A DNA stretch of 64,000 nucleotides, taken from an uncultured Sulfuricurvum sp. (GTDB taxonomy: Bacteria; Campylobacterota; Campylobacteria; Campylobacterales; Sulfurimonadaceae). Shown piece after piece: positions 18,882-28,690 of this stretch. The notes under the pieces are model-generated. The model made no database searches and was not told the DNA's origin. It was given only the letters and a program-made list of their open reading frames with translations. The stretch's first letter is position 1. Each line of letters begins with the position of its first letter. A program made the position numbers and the translations under genes. The stretch spans positions 1 through 64,000 of the forward strand of contig CAIMUF010000004.1 of the NCBI GenBank assembly GCA_903844635.1, given 5' to 3'.

Positions 18882-18972
18882 CGTCATTCCCGCGAAGGCG
18901 GGAATCCAGCTTTGCTTTTTTGGATGGATCCACGGGTCATACCCTATAGGGCACGTGAGCCCGAGGATGACG
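18882..18972. repeat. Dispersed CGTCATTCCCGCGAAGGCGGGAATCCAG...GGATGACG type repeat
   Basis: Starts cgtcattcccgcgaaggcgggaatccag and ends ccgaggatgacg; internal palindrome ttcccgc-gaag-gcgggaa and terminal cgtcat/atgacg. Confidence 0.75.
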
Positions 18973-18978
18973 GAGCAA

Positions 18979-19707
18979 TTAGTATTTTATGTGTGTAAGG
19001 TAGAGACCATTATGTGCAGCGATGTCGGTGGAGTGGCGTTTGATGCAGTTTAGCTGTTCGAGTAACTGCTCTTTGGTTGATTTACCGGATGATATGCGGA
19101 GTAAAAATCCGACCATAAGACGGATTTGAGAGCGTAAAAAACCACTTCCCTCAAAACAGAGAATGAGATGCCCTTTGTGAGTGTAGGCGTAAGCACGATA
19201 GATGATACGGGTGAAATGCTCTAAATCATTTCCACTTTTTTTAAAGAATTCAAAATTATGGGTTCCCTCAAAAAGTTTAATAGCATCAATGATAGCTTCA
19301 GAGTTGAGAGAAGGGACGAAGGTGACGAAGCTGTCCGCAAAAGGATTGGTGTGACCTTCTTTGATAATGTAACGATAAACACGCTTACGCGCTGTGTAAC
19401 GAGCATGAAATTCGTTATCAACAAACTCGATGCGTCCAATTCGGATAGAAGAGGGGAGCTGCATGTTAAGCATATCTTTGAGACGTCGCAAATCGTTCCA
19501 GTACAGTGGTAAATCAAGATGCATGACTTGGTGTGTAGCGTGAACGCCACGATCGGTTCTTCCTGAACCTTTTGGGAGGGTATGGATCTGCAATCGCCGT
19601 AATGCAATGATGAGGGTTCCAATGACGGTATTCGTCGTATCAGGTTGTTGTTGTGACCCCATAAACGCCGAACCGTTGTAGCTCATGGTGATTTTGACAC
19701 GATTCAA
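18979..19707 (-). CDS. truA: tRNA pseudouridine(38-40) synthase
   Basis: MSYNGSAFMGSQQQPDTTNTV, GSGRTDRGVHATHQV. Confidence 0.95.
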   Translation of the reverse strand: MNRVKITMSYNGSAFMGSQQQPDTTNTVIGTLIIALRRLQIHTLPKGSGRTDRGVHATHQVMHLDLPLYWNDLRRLKDMLNMQLPSSIRIGRIEFVDNEFHARYTARKRVYRYIIKEGHTNPFADSFVTFVPSLNSEAIIDAIKLFEGTHNFEFFKKSGNDLEHFTRIIYRAYAYTHKGHLILCFEGSGFLRSQIRLMVGFLLRISSGKSTKEQLLEQLNCIKRHSTDIAAHNGLYLTHIKY

Positions 19708-20729
19708 AAGCGATTACCTACAAGTCGTTTATAGATCAAATAAGTTCCAATTAGCCAACTAAGAGTTACTGCCCAAATAGCGTGGAATCCAAGAGCCTGT
19801 TGTGCAATGATTGCACAGGAATAAAAAATGATTATAGAAATAAAAAGCCATAAATAAATCCAACGTTTTTGGTGACGTGCGTGAACAACACCAAGTGCAA
19901 CGATTAAAAAAAGTGAGAGGGTAGGGAGTAAGCTCAAAAGAGCATTGGTAATGAGCAGACGTGTTCGAAATTTTTGATCGGTTGGTGATGCTGTCCAATA
20001 CTCTAGCGTATTGGTATAAAAGTTACTGTCGCTTTTTATGACATCGTTTATCGTGAGATGTTTATAGTTCATCCGTTTGAGATTTTCATCTTTATAGGTG
20101 TAACCTTCACCATCACTGAGACGGAGCTGTAGATTGCCATGCGCATTAAGAAGCTCAGCCGTATGGGCTACCAAAAGAACTTCTTCTTTGAGATCTTTGT
20201 TAAATAAGACTACGTCTCCATAGGCTCGAGTATTGGTATCGCTTTTGTTGATAAAGAGCATCCAGTCACCAAAATTATGACCAAATTCGGAAGCCGTTAG
20301 ATTGAATTTTGCTTCTGCTTTTTTTTGAGATAAGAAATTTTTACTCATTGAATTGACATAGGGAGTAACGATCAGATAATCAACGAATAAAAGGATTGTC
20401 AGCAAAAAGGCAGGAAGAGCCAATATCCGTACTAAAAATACTGGGGAAATTCCCAGTGAAAAGACGACTACCATTTCATTATCATTGGAGAGTCGATACA
20501 GAGTAAGAGCACTTGCTACTACGAAGGCAATAGATAGGGTATAGAACAACAGCTCGGGTAAAACGAAGAGATAAAGTTTCCCCATTTCACCAATATTAAG
20601 CTGAATAATTGCCGTATAGGTAGCCAGTTTTATCATAAAAATAACCGATGCAATAGTAAACAAGGGTATAAATATGGAGAAAAAAAGTACGTTTAGGTGA
20701 GAAAAAATATAATGTCGTAATTTACCCAT
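19704..20729 (-). CDS. LptF/LptG family permease
   Basis: MGKLRHYIFSHLNVLFFSIFIPLFTIASVIFMIKLATY; start trimmed from ORF 19704..20765. Confidence 0.85.
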   Translation of the reverse strand: MGKLRHYIFSHLNVLFFSIFIPLFTIASVIFMIKLATYTAIIQLNIGEMGKLYLFVLPELLFYTLSIAFVVASALTLYRLSNDNEMVVVFSLGISPVFLVRILALPAFLLTILLFVDYLIVTPYVNSMSKNFLSQKKAEAKFNLTASEFGHNFGDWMLFINKSDTNTRAYGDVVLFNKDLKEEVLLVAHTAELLNAHGNLQLRLSDGEGYTYKDENLKRMNYKHLTINDVIKSDSNFYTNTLEYWTASPTDQKFRTRLLITNALLSLLPTLSLFLIVALGVVHARHQKRWIYLWLFISIIIFYSCAIIAQQALGFHAIWAVTLSWLIGTYLIYKRLVGNRF

Positions 20730-21471
20730 ATAAACCTGCCATATAGACTGATACATAGGTATCAAGCATAAGTACTATCCAAGTTGCCATGGCTAAAAAA
20801 GGGATAAAAGGGAGCTGCTTTGAGTCTTCATCATCGCTTTGTGTCAGTAGTAATGCAGGAAGCGCTAAGAGTGCAGAGAGAAAAATAGCAACAAGAGCTA
20901 GCTGGATTCCAAGTACAGCACCCATCGTTGCAGCAATCATAATGTCGGCTTCTCCCATCGCCTCTTTTTTAAGCGCGTAGGAGAGATAAAAACGCAACAA
21001 GGTAAATCCGCCTGCAAACAGTAGTGCGTTAGTAAAGTTATAGCCTAATTGTCCCAAGGAGGTTGCACTCAAAATAGCAAAGGTGAGGGCTGCGAGGTTA
21101 AGACTATCAGGAACCATTTTGTAATAAAAATCGATAACAGAGAGCGAGAGTAAAAGGGTAAAAACAAGCGCTATTCCAAATGAGTGGAGGTTTATTCCAA
21201 GTTTCATGGCAGTGAAGAGAAAAATAAAGGCGCTTAAAATTTCAATAATAGGATATTGTACCGATATTTTAGCACTGCAAAAACTGCATTTTCCGCGTAA
21301 GAATAGCCATGAAAAAATGGGGACATTATGCCATACGCGTAATGGGGTATTACAGCTCATACAATGTGATGCTGGGAAAGAGACACTTTCATCACGGGGT
21401 GTTCTTACAATCAAAACATTCATAAATGAACCGATTGCTGCTCCTAAAATAAAGACTAATAGCCATTCCAT
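20722..21471 (-). CDS. Prepilin peptidase (A24)
   Basis: IGSFMNVLIVRTPRDESVSFPASHCMSCNTPLRVWHNVPIFSWLFLRGKCSFC; MGEADIMIAATMG. Confidence 0.93.
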   Translation of the reverse strand: MEWLLVFILGAAIGSFMNVLIVRTPRDESVSFPASHCMSCNTPLRVWHNVPIFSWLFLRGKCSFCSAKISVQYPIIEILSAFIFLFTAMKLGINLHSFGIALVFTLLLSLSVIDFYYKMVPDSLNLAALTFAILSATSLGQLGYNFTNALLFAGGFTLLRFYLSYALKKEAMGEADIMIAATMGAVLGIQLALVAIFLSALLALPALLLTQSDDEDSKQLPFIPFLAMATWIVLMLDTYVSVYMAGLYG

Positions 21472-22151
21472 TAATTTACCCCTCCAAATCGTCGTTCAAC
21501 TTTTTTAAATTGTGAAATAATTTTTTCTAACTCATCAATATTGAATTCTGGCCACAAAGTATCGGTAAAAAAAAGCTCTGCATAGGCACTTTGCCACAGT
21601 AAAAAATTAGAAATGCGGTGATCTCCTCCAGTACGTATAAGCAAATCAACATCACTGGAAGTATCAAGGGCATTATTGAGTGATTGGGCAGTAATTGGAA
21701 TTTGATTCGCATTGAGTTTATTTACTGTACGAAGTATTTCATCGCGTCCGCCATAATTGAGAGCAAGGCTTTGAATAAGTCCTGTGCAATGTGCGGTTGC
21801 GTCGTAAACAGTTTGGATGGTTTTTTGCAGGGAGGATGAAAATACAGATAGATCACCGATAGGTTCAAAACGAATATTGTTATCCAAATAAGTTGGAAGT
21901 TCACATTTGAGATATTTTTCGAGCAGTTTCATCAAAAATTCGACTTCCAGTTTTGGACGCTTCCAGTTTTCGGTACTGAATGCGTAGAGAGTGAGTCGTT
22001 GAATCTCAGAGTTTCCTGCGCAATAGGTGGTAATCAGTCGAACAATTTCAGACCCTTTTTCATGTCCAAAAGTACGGTTTTTCCCTTGAACCTCAGCCCA
22101 TCTTCCGTTGCCGTCCATGATGATCGCGATGTGCGAGGGAAGATTATTCAT
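21471..22151 (-). CDS. uppS: Undecaprenyl diphosphate synthase
   Basis: HIAIIMDGNGRWAEVQGKNRTFGHEKG; LNYGGRDEI; LIRTGGDHRISNFLLWQSAYAELFF. Confidence 0.97.
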   Translation of the reverse strand: MNNLPSHIAIIMDGNGRWAEVQGKNRTFGHEKGSEIVRLITTYCAGNSEIQRLTLYAFSTENWKRPKLEVEFLMKLLEKYLKCELPTYLDNNIRFEPIGDLSVFSSSLQKTIQTVYDATAHCTGLIQSLALNYGGRDEILRTVNKLNANQIPITAQSLNNALDTSSDVDLLIRTGGDHRISNFLLWQSAYAELFFTDTLWPEFNIDELEKIISQFKKVERRFGGVN

Positions 22152-23419
22152 AAAATGGAGGCTTGATCGAGAAGTTGGAGAGAGAGGGAAAGCTTATCGT
22201 TTGTCGGTAATGAGTACGTTGAGTTAGCCGTGATGAAATCAATAGCATTGGACTCACTGCCAAAAGGATTTTTATCGTTGATAATATTGAGACAAACCGC
22301 ATCAACATTTTTAGACGTTAAAAGATTTTTGGCATTTATATACGCAGTTGAAGGGTCAGTTTCGGCTTTGAATGCGACGGTTTTAATCCCCTCTTTAGAG
22401 CATGAAGCAAGTAAATCGATATTTTGCTTCATTGGGATATTCCACGTGTCACCTAACATCTCTTTTTTGAGCTTTCCATTTTGAGGATGGAGTGGGATGT
22501 AATCACTGACTGCAGCTGCCATAAAGAGAAACGGCTCTTTTTGAATTAATCCGATTGGTTCATCGTGGATAAGAGAAGGCTTGGAAAGTTTTCCTTTTTT
22601 TGCGATACGGATGGAATCGTTGAGGTATTCACCCATTTCATCCGAACTTTCGACATCGATCGTATGAATTCCCAAAGGTAAATCATTCTCAAATCGAGTT
22701 GCGATGAGGTTTACATCTGCACCGCGTAAAAAAAGTGCGGTTGCGAGTGAAGAGGCCATTTTACCACTGGAGCGATTACTGACGGTTCGAACATCATCGA
22801 GCTTTTCTATCGTACCGCCACCGGTAACAATGACACGACGATCCGCCCAAAAATCATTTTTGAGCAAAATACGTGCTGTATTCCAAAAAATTTCTATGGG
22901 CTCAGCCATAGCACCATCTCCTACCGTTTCACAGGCCAGTTCTTTGGTTTGGGTCGAAACACTGTCATAGTTTGCAATGGCGAGCATTTTCATGGAGGCT
23001 TGAATCATCGGATTTTGGATCATATGCGTATTGGCAGAAGGGGCAAGTAGTTTTACACCGCTAAAGGCAAGGGCACATTGAGTGAGGATGGTATCCGCAA
23101 TCCCGTTGGCGAGTTTGGCAATAGTGTTGGCAGTTGCGGGAGCGATGACCATGATATCTGAGCTTTGAGAGAGTTGGATGTGGTTGAAATTATCTCCTGC
23201 CCACGACTCGTTGGTATCATCAAGGACACGGCTTTTACTTAGGGCTTCAAAGCTTAGAGGTGCAATAAATTTTTTAGCAGAGGGAGTTATGACGACACTG
23301 ACTTCCGCTCCGGCTTTGATGTAAAGGCGCAGTAATTCTAGCGATTTATAGGCAGCGATAGAACCTGTGACACCGAGGAGAATTTTTTTGCCCTTTAGGA
23401 GATTAGAAGGAATTAGCAC
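22148..23419 (-). CDS. coaBC: Phosphopantothenoylcysteine decarboxylase / phosphopantothenate-cysteine ligase
   Basis: KKILLGVTGSIAAYKSLELLRLYIKAGAEVSVVIT; VTGGGTIEKLDDVRTVSNRSSGKM. Confidence 0.95.
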   Translation of the reverse strand: MLIPSNLLKGKKILLGVTGSIAAYKSLELLRLYIKAGAEVSVVITPSAKKFIAPLSFEALSKSRVLDDTNESWAGDNFNHIQLSQSSDIMVIAPATANTIAKLANGIADTILTQCALAFSGVKLLAPSANTHMIQNPMIQASMKMLAIANYDSVSTQTKELACETVGDGAMAEPIEIFWNTARILLKNDFWADRRVIVTGGGTIEKLDDVRTVSNRSSGKMASSLATALFLRGADVNLIATRFENDLPLGIHTIDVESSDEMGEYLNDSIRIAKKGKLSKPSLIHDEPIGLIQKEPFLFMAAAVSDYIPLHPQNGKLKKEMLGDTWNIPMKQNIDLLASCSKEGIKTVAFKAETDPSTAYINAKNLLTSKNVDAVCLNIINDKNPFGSESNAIDFITANSTYSLPTNDKLSLSLQLLDQASIL

Positions 23420-24723
23420 GCCATACCTTTACCGAAAAATTTGGTGAAAAAGCCGGCGATTTTTCGGATCGGGGTGCGACTTAGAATGAGGATATCACTT
23501 TCATATGTCCCTGAAGTGACGGTTGTTCCTGCTGCGATCATTACGTTATCCGCAATCTCCACGGGAGCTACGAGCTGGGTATCACTACCCACAAAAACGT
23601 TTTTACCGATAATAGTTTGGTACTTATTGACTCCATCGTAATTGCAGGTAATGGTTCCTGCACCGATATTGCTTCCCTCACCGATGGTTGCATCACCGAG
23701 ATAACTCAGGTGCCCCGCTTTTACCCCTGTGAGAATTGATTTTTTTACTTCTACAAAATTACCTATATGTGTCCCTTCAATAACACTTAGGGGACGAACA
23801 TGGGCCATAGGTCCTACGTCAGAGTTTCGAATAACACTCTCTTCAATAACACTGTGGGCTTTGATATGGGAATTTGAGATAAGGGTATTTCCGCACAGAC
23901 GTACACCATTTTCGATAATACATTCTCCCTCAAACTTGACTCCCTCTTCGATATAGATGGTGTGAGGCAGTTGCATAATAACTCCACTGTCCATCCAGTC
24001 GCGACGGATACGATCCATCATAATCATTTCAGAAGAGCTAAGATCGTTTTTGGAATTGACCCCTTTGAACTCTGTTTCATGAACGAAAAGTGGAGTGATA
24101 GTGAGATTGTCAGCTCGCGCAAGAGCAATAATGTCGGTGAGGTAATATTCACTTTGTGCATTAGCATTGGATAGAGAAGGAAGATAAGTCTGCAAAACAT
24201 GATGTTTAAAGGCATACACACCAGCATTGACACTTTGAACACTCTTTTCTTCATGGGAAGCATCTTTTTCTTCGACTATACGGAGAACATTGCCGCCTTC
24301 GATGATAACACGCCCATAACCACTTGGATTTTCGAGAGCGATAACCGACATAACGATGTCACTTGGATTGTTCATAAATGCATCGATAGACGCTTTAGTG
24401 ATCAGTGGCATATCACCATTTAGGACTAAAACATCATCGTATTTGGGCTTTACTTTCATCATCGCTCCACCTGTACCTGGGAAATTTTCGGTATCTTGGG
24501 TGACGAATGTCAGTCCGTCGAAATGTTTTTCCATAGCGCGTATAACGGCATCTTTTTGATGAGCCACAACGACGATAACATCATCGGTAATTTCACGTGC
24601 AGCTTTGATACTATAGTAAAGCATCTCACGACCGCAAATCTCATGGAGTACTTTCGCCTTGGCTGATTTCATCCGGCTACCTTTTCCGGCAGCGAGAATA
24701 ACGATGGAAAGAGGGCTGGACAT
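23413..24723 (-). CDS. glmU: Bifunctional UDP-GlcNAc pyrophosphorylase / GlcN-1-P acetyltransferase
   Basis: MSSPLSIVILAAGKGSRMKSAKAKVLHEICGREML; left-handed beta-helix C-terminus; start trimmed from ORF 23413..24750. Confidence 0.95.
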   Translation of the reverse strand: MSSPLSIVILAAGKGSRMKSAKAKVLHEICGREMLYYSIKAAREITDDVIVVVAHQKDAVIRAMEKHFDGLTFVTQDTENFPGTGGAMMKVKPKYDDVLVLNGDMPLITKASIDAFMNNPSDIVMSVIALENPSGYGRVIIEGGNVLRIVEEKDASHEEKSVQSVNAGVYAFKHHVLQTYLPSLSNANAQSEYYLTDIIALARADNLTITPLFVHETEFKGVNSKNDLSSSEMIMMDRIRRDWMDSGVIMQLPHTIYIEEGVKFEGECIIENGVRLCGNTLISNSHIKAHSVIEESVIRNSDVGPMAHVRPLSVIEGTHIGNFVEVKKSILTGVKAGHLSYLGDATIGEGSNIGAGTITCNYDGVNKYQTIIGKNVFVGSDTQLVAPVEIADNVMIAAGTTVTSGTYESDILILSRTPIRKIAGFFTKFFGKGMAC

Positions 24724-24789
24724 AGATGCTCCTGAGTAATAAATAATCATGTGATTTTATCAGAATTAATCGAGAATAGCCCTTAGTCT

Positions 24790-25560
24790 ATGGTATTATC
24801 ATCTCTTTATTTTGGGAGTGTTGGTTTGGGTCGTTTTTTCTTCTTATTTCTTTTAATCCCTTTTGCTCTTTGGGGTGCTGATGCGCAGATGCCTGCTATG
24901 AGTTTTAACCTTGCTGCTCCTGAGTCTCCCAAAGAGATTGTAAGCTCTCTCAATATTTTGATGATGCTTACTGTGCTTTTTCTCGCACCGAGCCTTGTTC
25001 TTGTTATGACTACTTTTACCCGTTTTGTTATTGTATTTGGATTTTTGCGCCAAGCGTTGGGGACCCAGCAGGTTCCGCCGACACAATTACTTGTTATGCT
25101 TGCTCTTATCTTAACGGTATTTGTGATGGAACCTGTCGCTCAAAAATCGTATGACGAGGGGATAAAGCCTTATACGGAAAATAAAATATCCTACGATGAA
25201 GCATTTGAAAAAACAACGGATCCATTTAAAAATTTTATGGTGCGTAATACCCGTGAAAAAGATTTGGCACTCTTTCTACGCATACGACACATGGAAAACC
25301 CTCAATCTATCAAAGAAGTGCCGTTGACGATTGTCATCCCTGCCTTTGTTATCAGTGAGCTTAAAACGGCGTTTGAGATCGGATTTTTGCTCTTTTTGCC
25401 TTTTTTGGTTATCGATATGGTTGTTGCTTCGATTTTGATGTCGATGGGTATGATGATGCTGCCTCCGGTTATGATTTCGATGCCGTTTAAAATACTCGTT
25501 TTTATCATGGTAGATGGGTGGAATCTCCTTATTGGCAATCTGATTGCCAGTGTGAAATAA
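24790..25560 (+). CDS. fliP: Flagellar biosynthesis protein FliP
   Basis: FTRFVIVFGFLRQALGTQQVPPTQLLVMLALILTVFVM; FLLFLPFLVIDMVVASILMSMGMMMLPPVMISMPFK. Confidence 0.96.
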   Translation: MVLSSLYFGSVGLGRFFFLFLLIPFALWGADAQMPAMSFNLAAPESPKEIVSSLNILMMLTVLFLAPSLVLVMTTFTRFVIVFGFLRQALGTQQVPPTQLLVMLALILTVFVMEPVAQKSYDEGIKPYTENKISYDEAFEKTTDPFKNFMVRNTREKDLALFLRIRHMENPQSIKEVPLTIVIPAFVISELKTAFEIGFLLFLPFLVIDMVVASILMSMGMMMLPPVMISMPFKILVFIMVDGWNLLIGNLIASVK

Positions 25561-25569
25561 AGGGTTTTA

Positions 25570-26685
25570 ATGCAGTGCGAGTATTTTGGTCTTTGTGGTA
25601 GTTGTAGACTGTATGAAGAAGGCTATGCAGGGCAGTTAGAATCAAAAAGTCAAGCCATTAAAACACAATTCAGCCCTTATTTCAGTGGAAAAATTGATAT
25701 TTTTGAGTCCAAAGAAGAGCATTATCGTTCCCGTGCTGAATTTAAAATTTATCATGATGATGACGGCTCTTTTTATGCCATGAACCGTGCAGATAAACAA
25801 GGAATTGTGAAAATAATAAATTGTTCTATCATTCATGAGCAAATAGCGCGCATCATGCAGCCTCTTTTATCTGAAATTAAAAAATACGAATTTGGATATA
25901 AACTCTTCGGGATTGATTTTTTGACCAGCAGCAGTGGTGAAGTAGTGGCGAGCTTGATCTATCATCGAGCACTTGATGAGGCTTGGAGCGTGAATGCGCG
26001 GCTTATTGAAAAAGAATTAGGGCTTTATATTATCGGTCGAAGCCGTAAGCAAAAAATCATTTTAACTCAAGACTATGTCACCGAAACTCTCCATATAAAA
26101 AATCGTGATTATCGGTATATTCATATCGAAAACAGTTTTACCCAGCCCAATGCGCTTGTGAACGAAAAAATGGTCTCATGGTCACTTGAACAGCTTGATA
26201 ATATTGGCGGAGATTTGCTCGAACTTTATTGCGGAGCTGGCAATTTTACGATTCCATTTGCAACACAATTTGATCGGGTTTTAGCCACCGAAATTTCTAA
26301 AGCCTCTATCATCGCGGCTAAGCGTAATATGGAACTTAATGGCGTTAATAATATTGATTTCGTCCGTCTAAGTGCAGAAGAATTTACACTGGCACTGGAT
26401 GGCGTGCGTGAATTTCGACGCTTAGAGGGATTAAAAGTAAGTGATTATTCTCTTAAAACTCTTTTTGTGGATCCTCCTCGCAGCGGTTTGGGTGAAGAAC
26501 CTTGCAAATTTGCTGCACGGTTTGATCATCTATTGTATATCTCCTGCAATCCTGAAACCTTGTTACGAGATTTAGAGATTTTAGACCAGACTCATGATGT
26601 GCAAGCTATGGCAATGTTTGATCAATTTCCTTACACGCATCATTTAGAGATGGGGGTAAAACTTACTCGAAAGGGTCTGTCATGA
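25570..26685 (+). CDS. trmA: tRNA (uracil-5-)-methyltransferase
   Basis: LLELYCGAGNFTIPFA; LFVDPPRSGLGEE; LLYISCNPETLLRDL. Confidence 0.93.
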   Translation: MQCEYFGLCGSCRLYEEGYAGQLESKSQAIKTQFSPYFSGKIDIFESKEEHYRSRAEFKIYHDDDGSFYAMNRADKQGIVKIINCSIIHEQIARIMQPLLSEIKKYEFGYKLFGIDFLTSSSGEVVASLIYHRALDEAWSVNARLIEKELGLYIIGRSRKQKIILTQDYVTETLHIKNRDYRYIHIENSFTQPNALVNEKMVSWSLEQLDNIGGDLLELYCGAGNFTIPFATQFDRVLATEISKASIIAAKRNMELNGVNNIDFVRLSAEEFTLALDGVREFRRLEGLKVSDYSLKTLFVDPPRSGLGEEPCKFAARFDHLLYISCNPETLLRDLEILDQTHDVQAMAMFDQFPYTHHLEMGVKLTRKGLS

Positions 26686-28034
26686 GAAAGATCTTAGTCT
26701 CATTATGTGCAGCCAGCATGTTAAGTGCAACGAGTAATGACCCTCAATCAATCTTAAGTGAAGTGTCTAAATTACGCCAAATGTATGATGAGTGTAAAGC
26801 TTCTCAAGGTACAGTGCAGGGTCTTGAACCTAAGGTAGTGGCAGAATCTAACAGCAAAAGCAAATTGTTAAATCAAGAAATTGTTCAAAAAAATGGTGTT
26901 ATAAAAAGTTTGGAACAAACCCTGCTCACGCGTGATCGTGCTTACCGAGAAGCCACAGCTCAAAATAAAAATTTAATTTCACAGCTGCATACCCAAAAAG
27001 TCTCTACACAAGAGCGTGAAACACTAAAACGTGCCGTAGAAACGGCTAAAGCTGAATTATTGGTTGCACAAAAAGCGTTAAAGCAAGCAGGCGGAGTGAA
27101 GACCGTGTATAAAGATCGCCCCGTTGTGCAGGAAAAAATTGTTACTAAAACCATTGAATCAAATGAAAAAATTACTAGCTTACAACGTGATCTTGCTACA
27201 GCTCAAGTAACCATTGCAAATCTTCAAAACATACCGCTAAAAACAGCTAAAGATAAAATAATTGAAAAAGTGGTGTATCGAGACCGTCCTGTTGAGCACG
27301 AAAAAATAGTTGAGAAAATTGTTTACAGAGATCGACCGATTGCCAAAGAAAAAGTGGTTGAAAAAATAGTCTACAAAGATCGCCCTGTCATGCAAGAAAA
27401 AATAGTCGAAAAAGTGGTATATCGAGACCGTCCGATTGAGCACGAAAAAATAGTTGAGAAAATTGTTTACAGAGATCGACCGATTGCCAAAGAAAAAGTG
27501 GTTGAAAAAATAGTTTACAAAGATCGTCCTGTCGTGCAAGAAAAAATAGTTGAGAAAATTGTTTACAGAGATCGACCGATTGCCAAAGAAAAAGTGCTTG
27601 AAAAAGTAGTTGAAAAAACTGTTTACAAAGAGTTGAAAGTTCCTAAAAGTGTACCTAAAACGGTTCTAAAAGCGGAAGCAATCAGACAAGAACCGCTTAA
27701 AAAACAAGTTGTTGATATAAAAGTTACAGACGAGCAAAAACGTCGTCAGGCGGATAAATTGGCATTGGAACTTGAACGCAAAAAGAGTACTAAACCAGTA
27801 TCAGGAACCAGTATCAAAAGATCTGCTCCATCCGCTTATCGAATGGCAACGATAGCCTCCATTTACAATGCACCTAATGGAACAAAAGTCGATATGTGGG
27901 AAGCTGGACGGTCATTTACTTCAGGAACCAGCAACGGAGGCTGGGTTAAAATTACAGGCTATTTTGTGAACCGTGTTTGGCAATCAGCAGATGAAGATTA
28001 TTGGGTAAAAGAGAGTGACGTTATCCGAAGATAA
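26682..28034 (+). CDS. Secreted coiled-coil/repeat protein with C-terminal SH3b-like domain
   Basis: Signal-like N-terminus; 16-aa repeats (IVYRDRPIAKEKVVEK); C-terminal YRMATIASIYNAPNGTKVDMWEAGRSFTSGTSNGGWVKITGYFVNRVWQ. Confidence 0.8.
   Translation: MRKILVSLCAASMLSATSNDPQSILSEVSKLRQMYDECKASQGTVQGLEPKVVAESNSKSKLLNQEIVQKNGVIKSLEQTLLTRDRAYREATAQNKNLISQLHTQKVSTQERETLKRAVETAKAELLVAQKALKQAGGVKTVYKDRPVVQEKIVTKTIESNEKITSLQRDLATAQVTIANLQNIPLKTAKDKIIEKVVYRDRPVEHEKIVEKIVYRDRPIAKEKVVEKIVYKDRPVMQEKIVEKVVYRDRPIEHEKIVEKIVYRDRPIAKEKVVEKIVYKDRPVVQEKIVEKIVYRDRPIAKEKVLEKVVEKTVYKELKVPKSVPKTVLKAEAIRQEPLKKQVVDIKVTDEQKRRQADKLALELERKKSTKPVSGTSIKRSAPSAYRMATIASIYNAPNGTKVDMWEAGRSFTSGTSNGGWVKITGYFVNRVWQSADEDYWVKESDVIRR
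27270..27605 (+). repeat. Seven 48-nt tandem units arranged A-B-C-A-B-C-B (144-nt super-repeat) inside a CDS
   Basis: Units start at 27270, 27318, 27366, 27414, 27462, 27510 and 27558; near-identical nucleotide sequence between A-B-C copies. Confidence 0.93.
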
Positions 28035-28039
28035 CGGTA

Positions 28040-28552
28040 TTAATACCCATCAAAAGGCATTTTTGCCTCTTTCCATCCGAACATAAATCCATTTTCAAGA
28101 TTGTAAGCTTTGATTCCTTCTTTTGCAAGAATATTTGCGGCTGCTTTTGAACGTGGTCCGCTGCGACATACGAGGATGACTGAATCGACTTTACGAAGTT
28201 TCATGGCCGCCATGACATCGGTAATGAAATTTTTATTGATAACTTCTTTGGCATCGTAAAGTTTTTGGGTATCAATATGCCCTTTCGTTTTATCCGTTTT
28301 GAGTTCAAATTCTGAACTTTTTACCCGCTCTTCGATTGATTTTGGGATATAGGTCCACTCATACGCAGGAATATTGACAAAACCCTCACCGTGACCAGTA
28401 TAAATGAATTCAAGTGTGGTACGGACATCTATGATAATGGCTTCCCCTTTTTTTTGCATTTCATGAGCTTCAGGCGCACTCAAATCCCCTTCATATATAT
28501 CATCTGCGTTTAATGAGAAGGCTAAAAAGAGTCCCAATAAGCTTTTTTTCAT
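28040..28552 (-). CDS. Rhodanese-like domain protein, exported
   Basis: AIIIDVRTTLEFIYTGHGEGFVNIPAYEW; VILVCRSGPRSKAAANILAKEG; N-terminal signal. Confidence 0.9.
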   Translation of the reverse strand: MKKSLLGLFLAFSLNADDIYEGDLSAPEAHEMQKKGEAIIIDVRTTLEFIYTGHGEGFVNIPAYEWTYIPKSIEERVKSSEFELKTDKTKGHIDTQKLYDAKEVINKNFITDVMAAMKLRKVDSVILVCRSGPRSKAAANILAKEGIKAYNLENGFMFGWKEAKMPFDGY

Positions 28553-28637
28553 AAAAGATCCTGTGATTATAAATTTGGCACAATTGTATCACAAAAATAA
28601 AAATACTTTTTATACTTTAGTAATTCGGTATGAATAC

Positions 28638-28666
28638 TTGACATTTTATTGCTATGGTTTTAAAAT
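28638..28666 (+). promoter_or_regulatory. Near-consensus sigma-70 promoter
   Basis: TTGACA (28638-28643), 17-nt spacer, TAAAAT (28661-28666); followed by a gaggag RBS and the ATG at 28691. Confidence 0.65.
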
Positions 28667-28690
28667 GGCACAAAAATATGAGGAGTTATT

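Noticed and set aside
27237-27539. Minus-strand ORF of 100 aa with repeated VNNFLNYFFVLNRTVS
   Set aside because: It is the antisense shadow of the 48-nt coding repeats in 26682..28034; no independent support.
27270-27605. Possible CRISPR-like direct repeats
   Set aside because: Units are contiguous, in frame, a multiple of 3 and lie within a clear CDS; no unique spacers and no cas genes.
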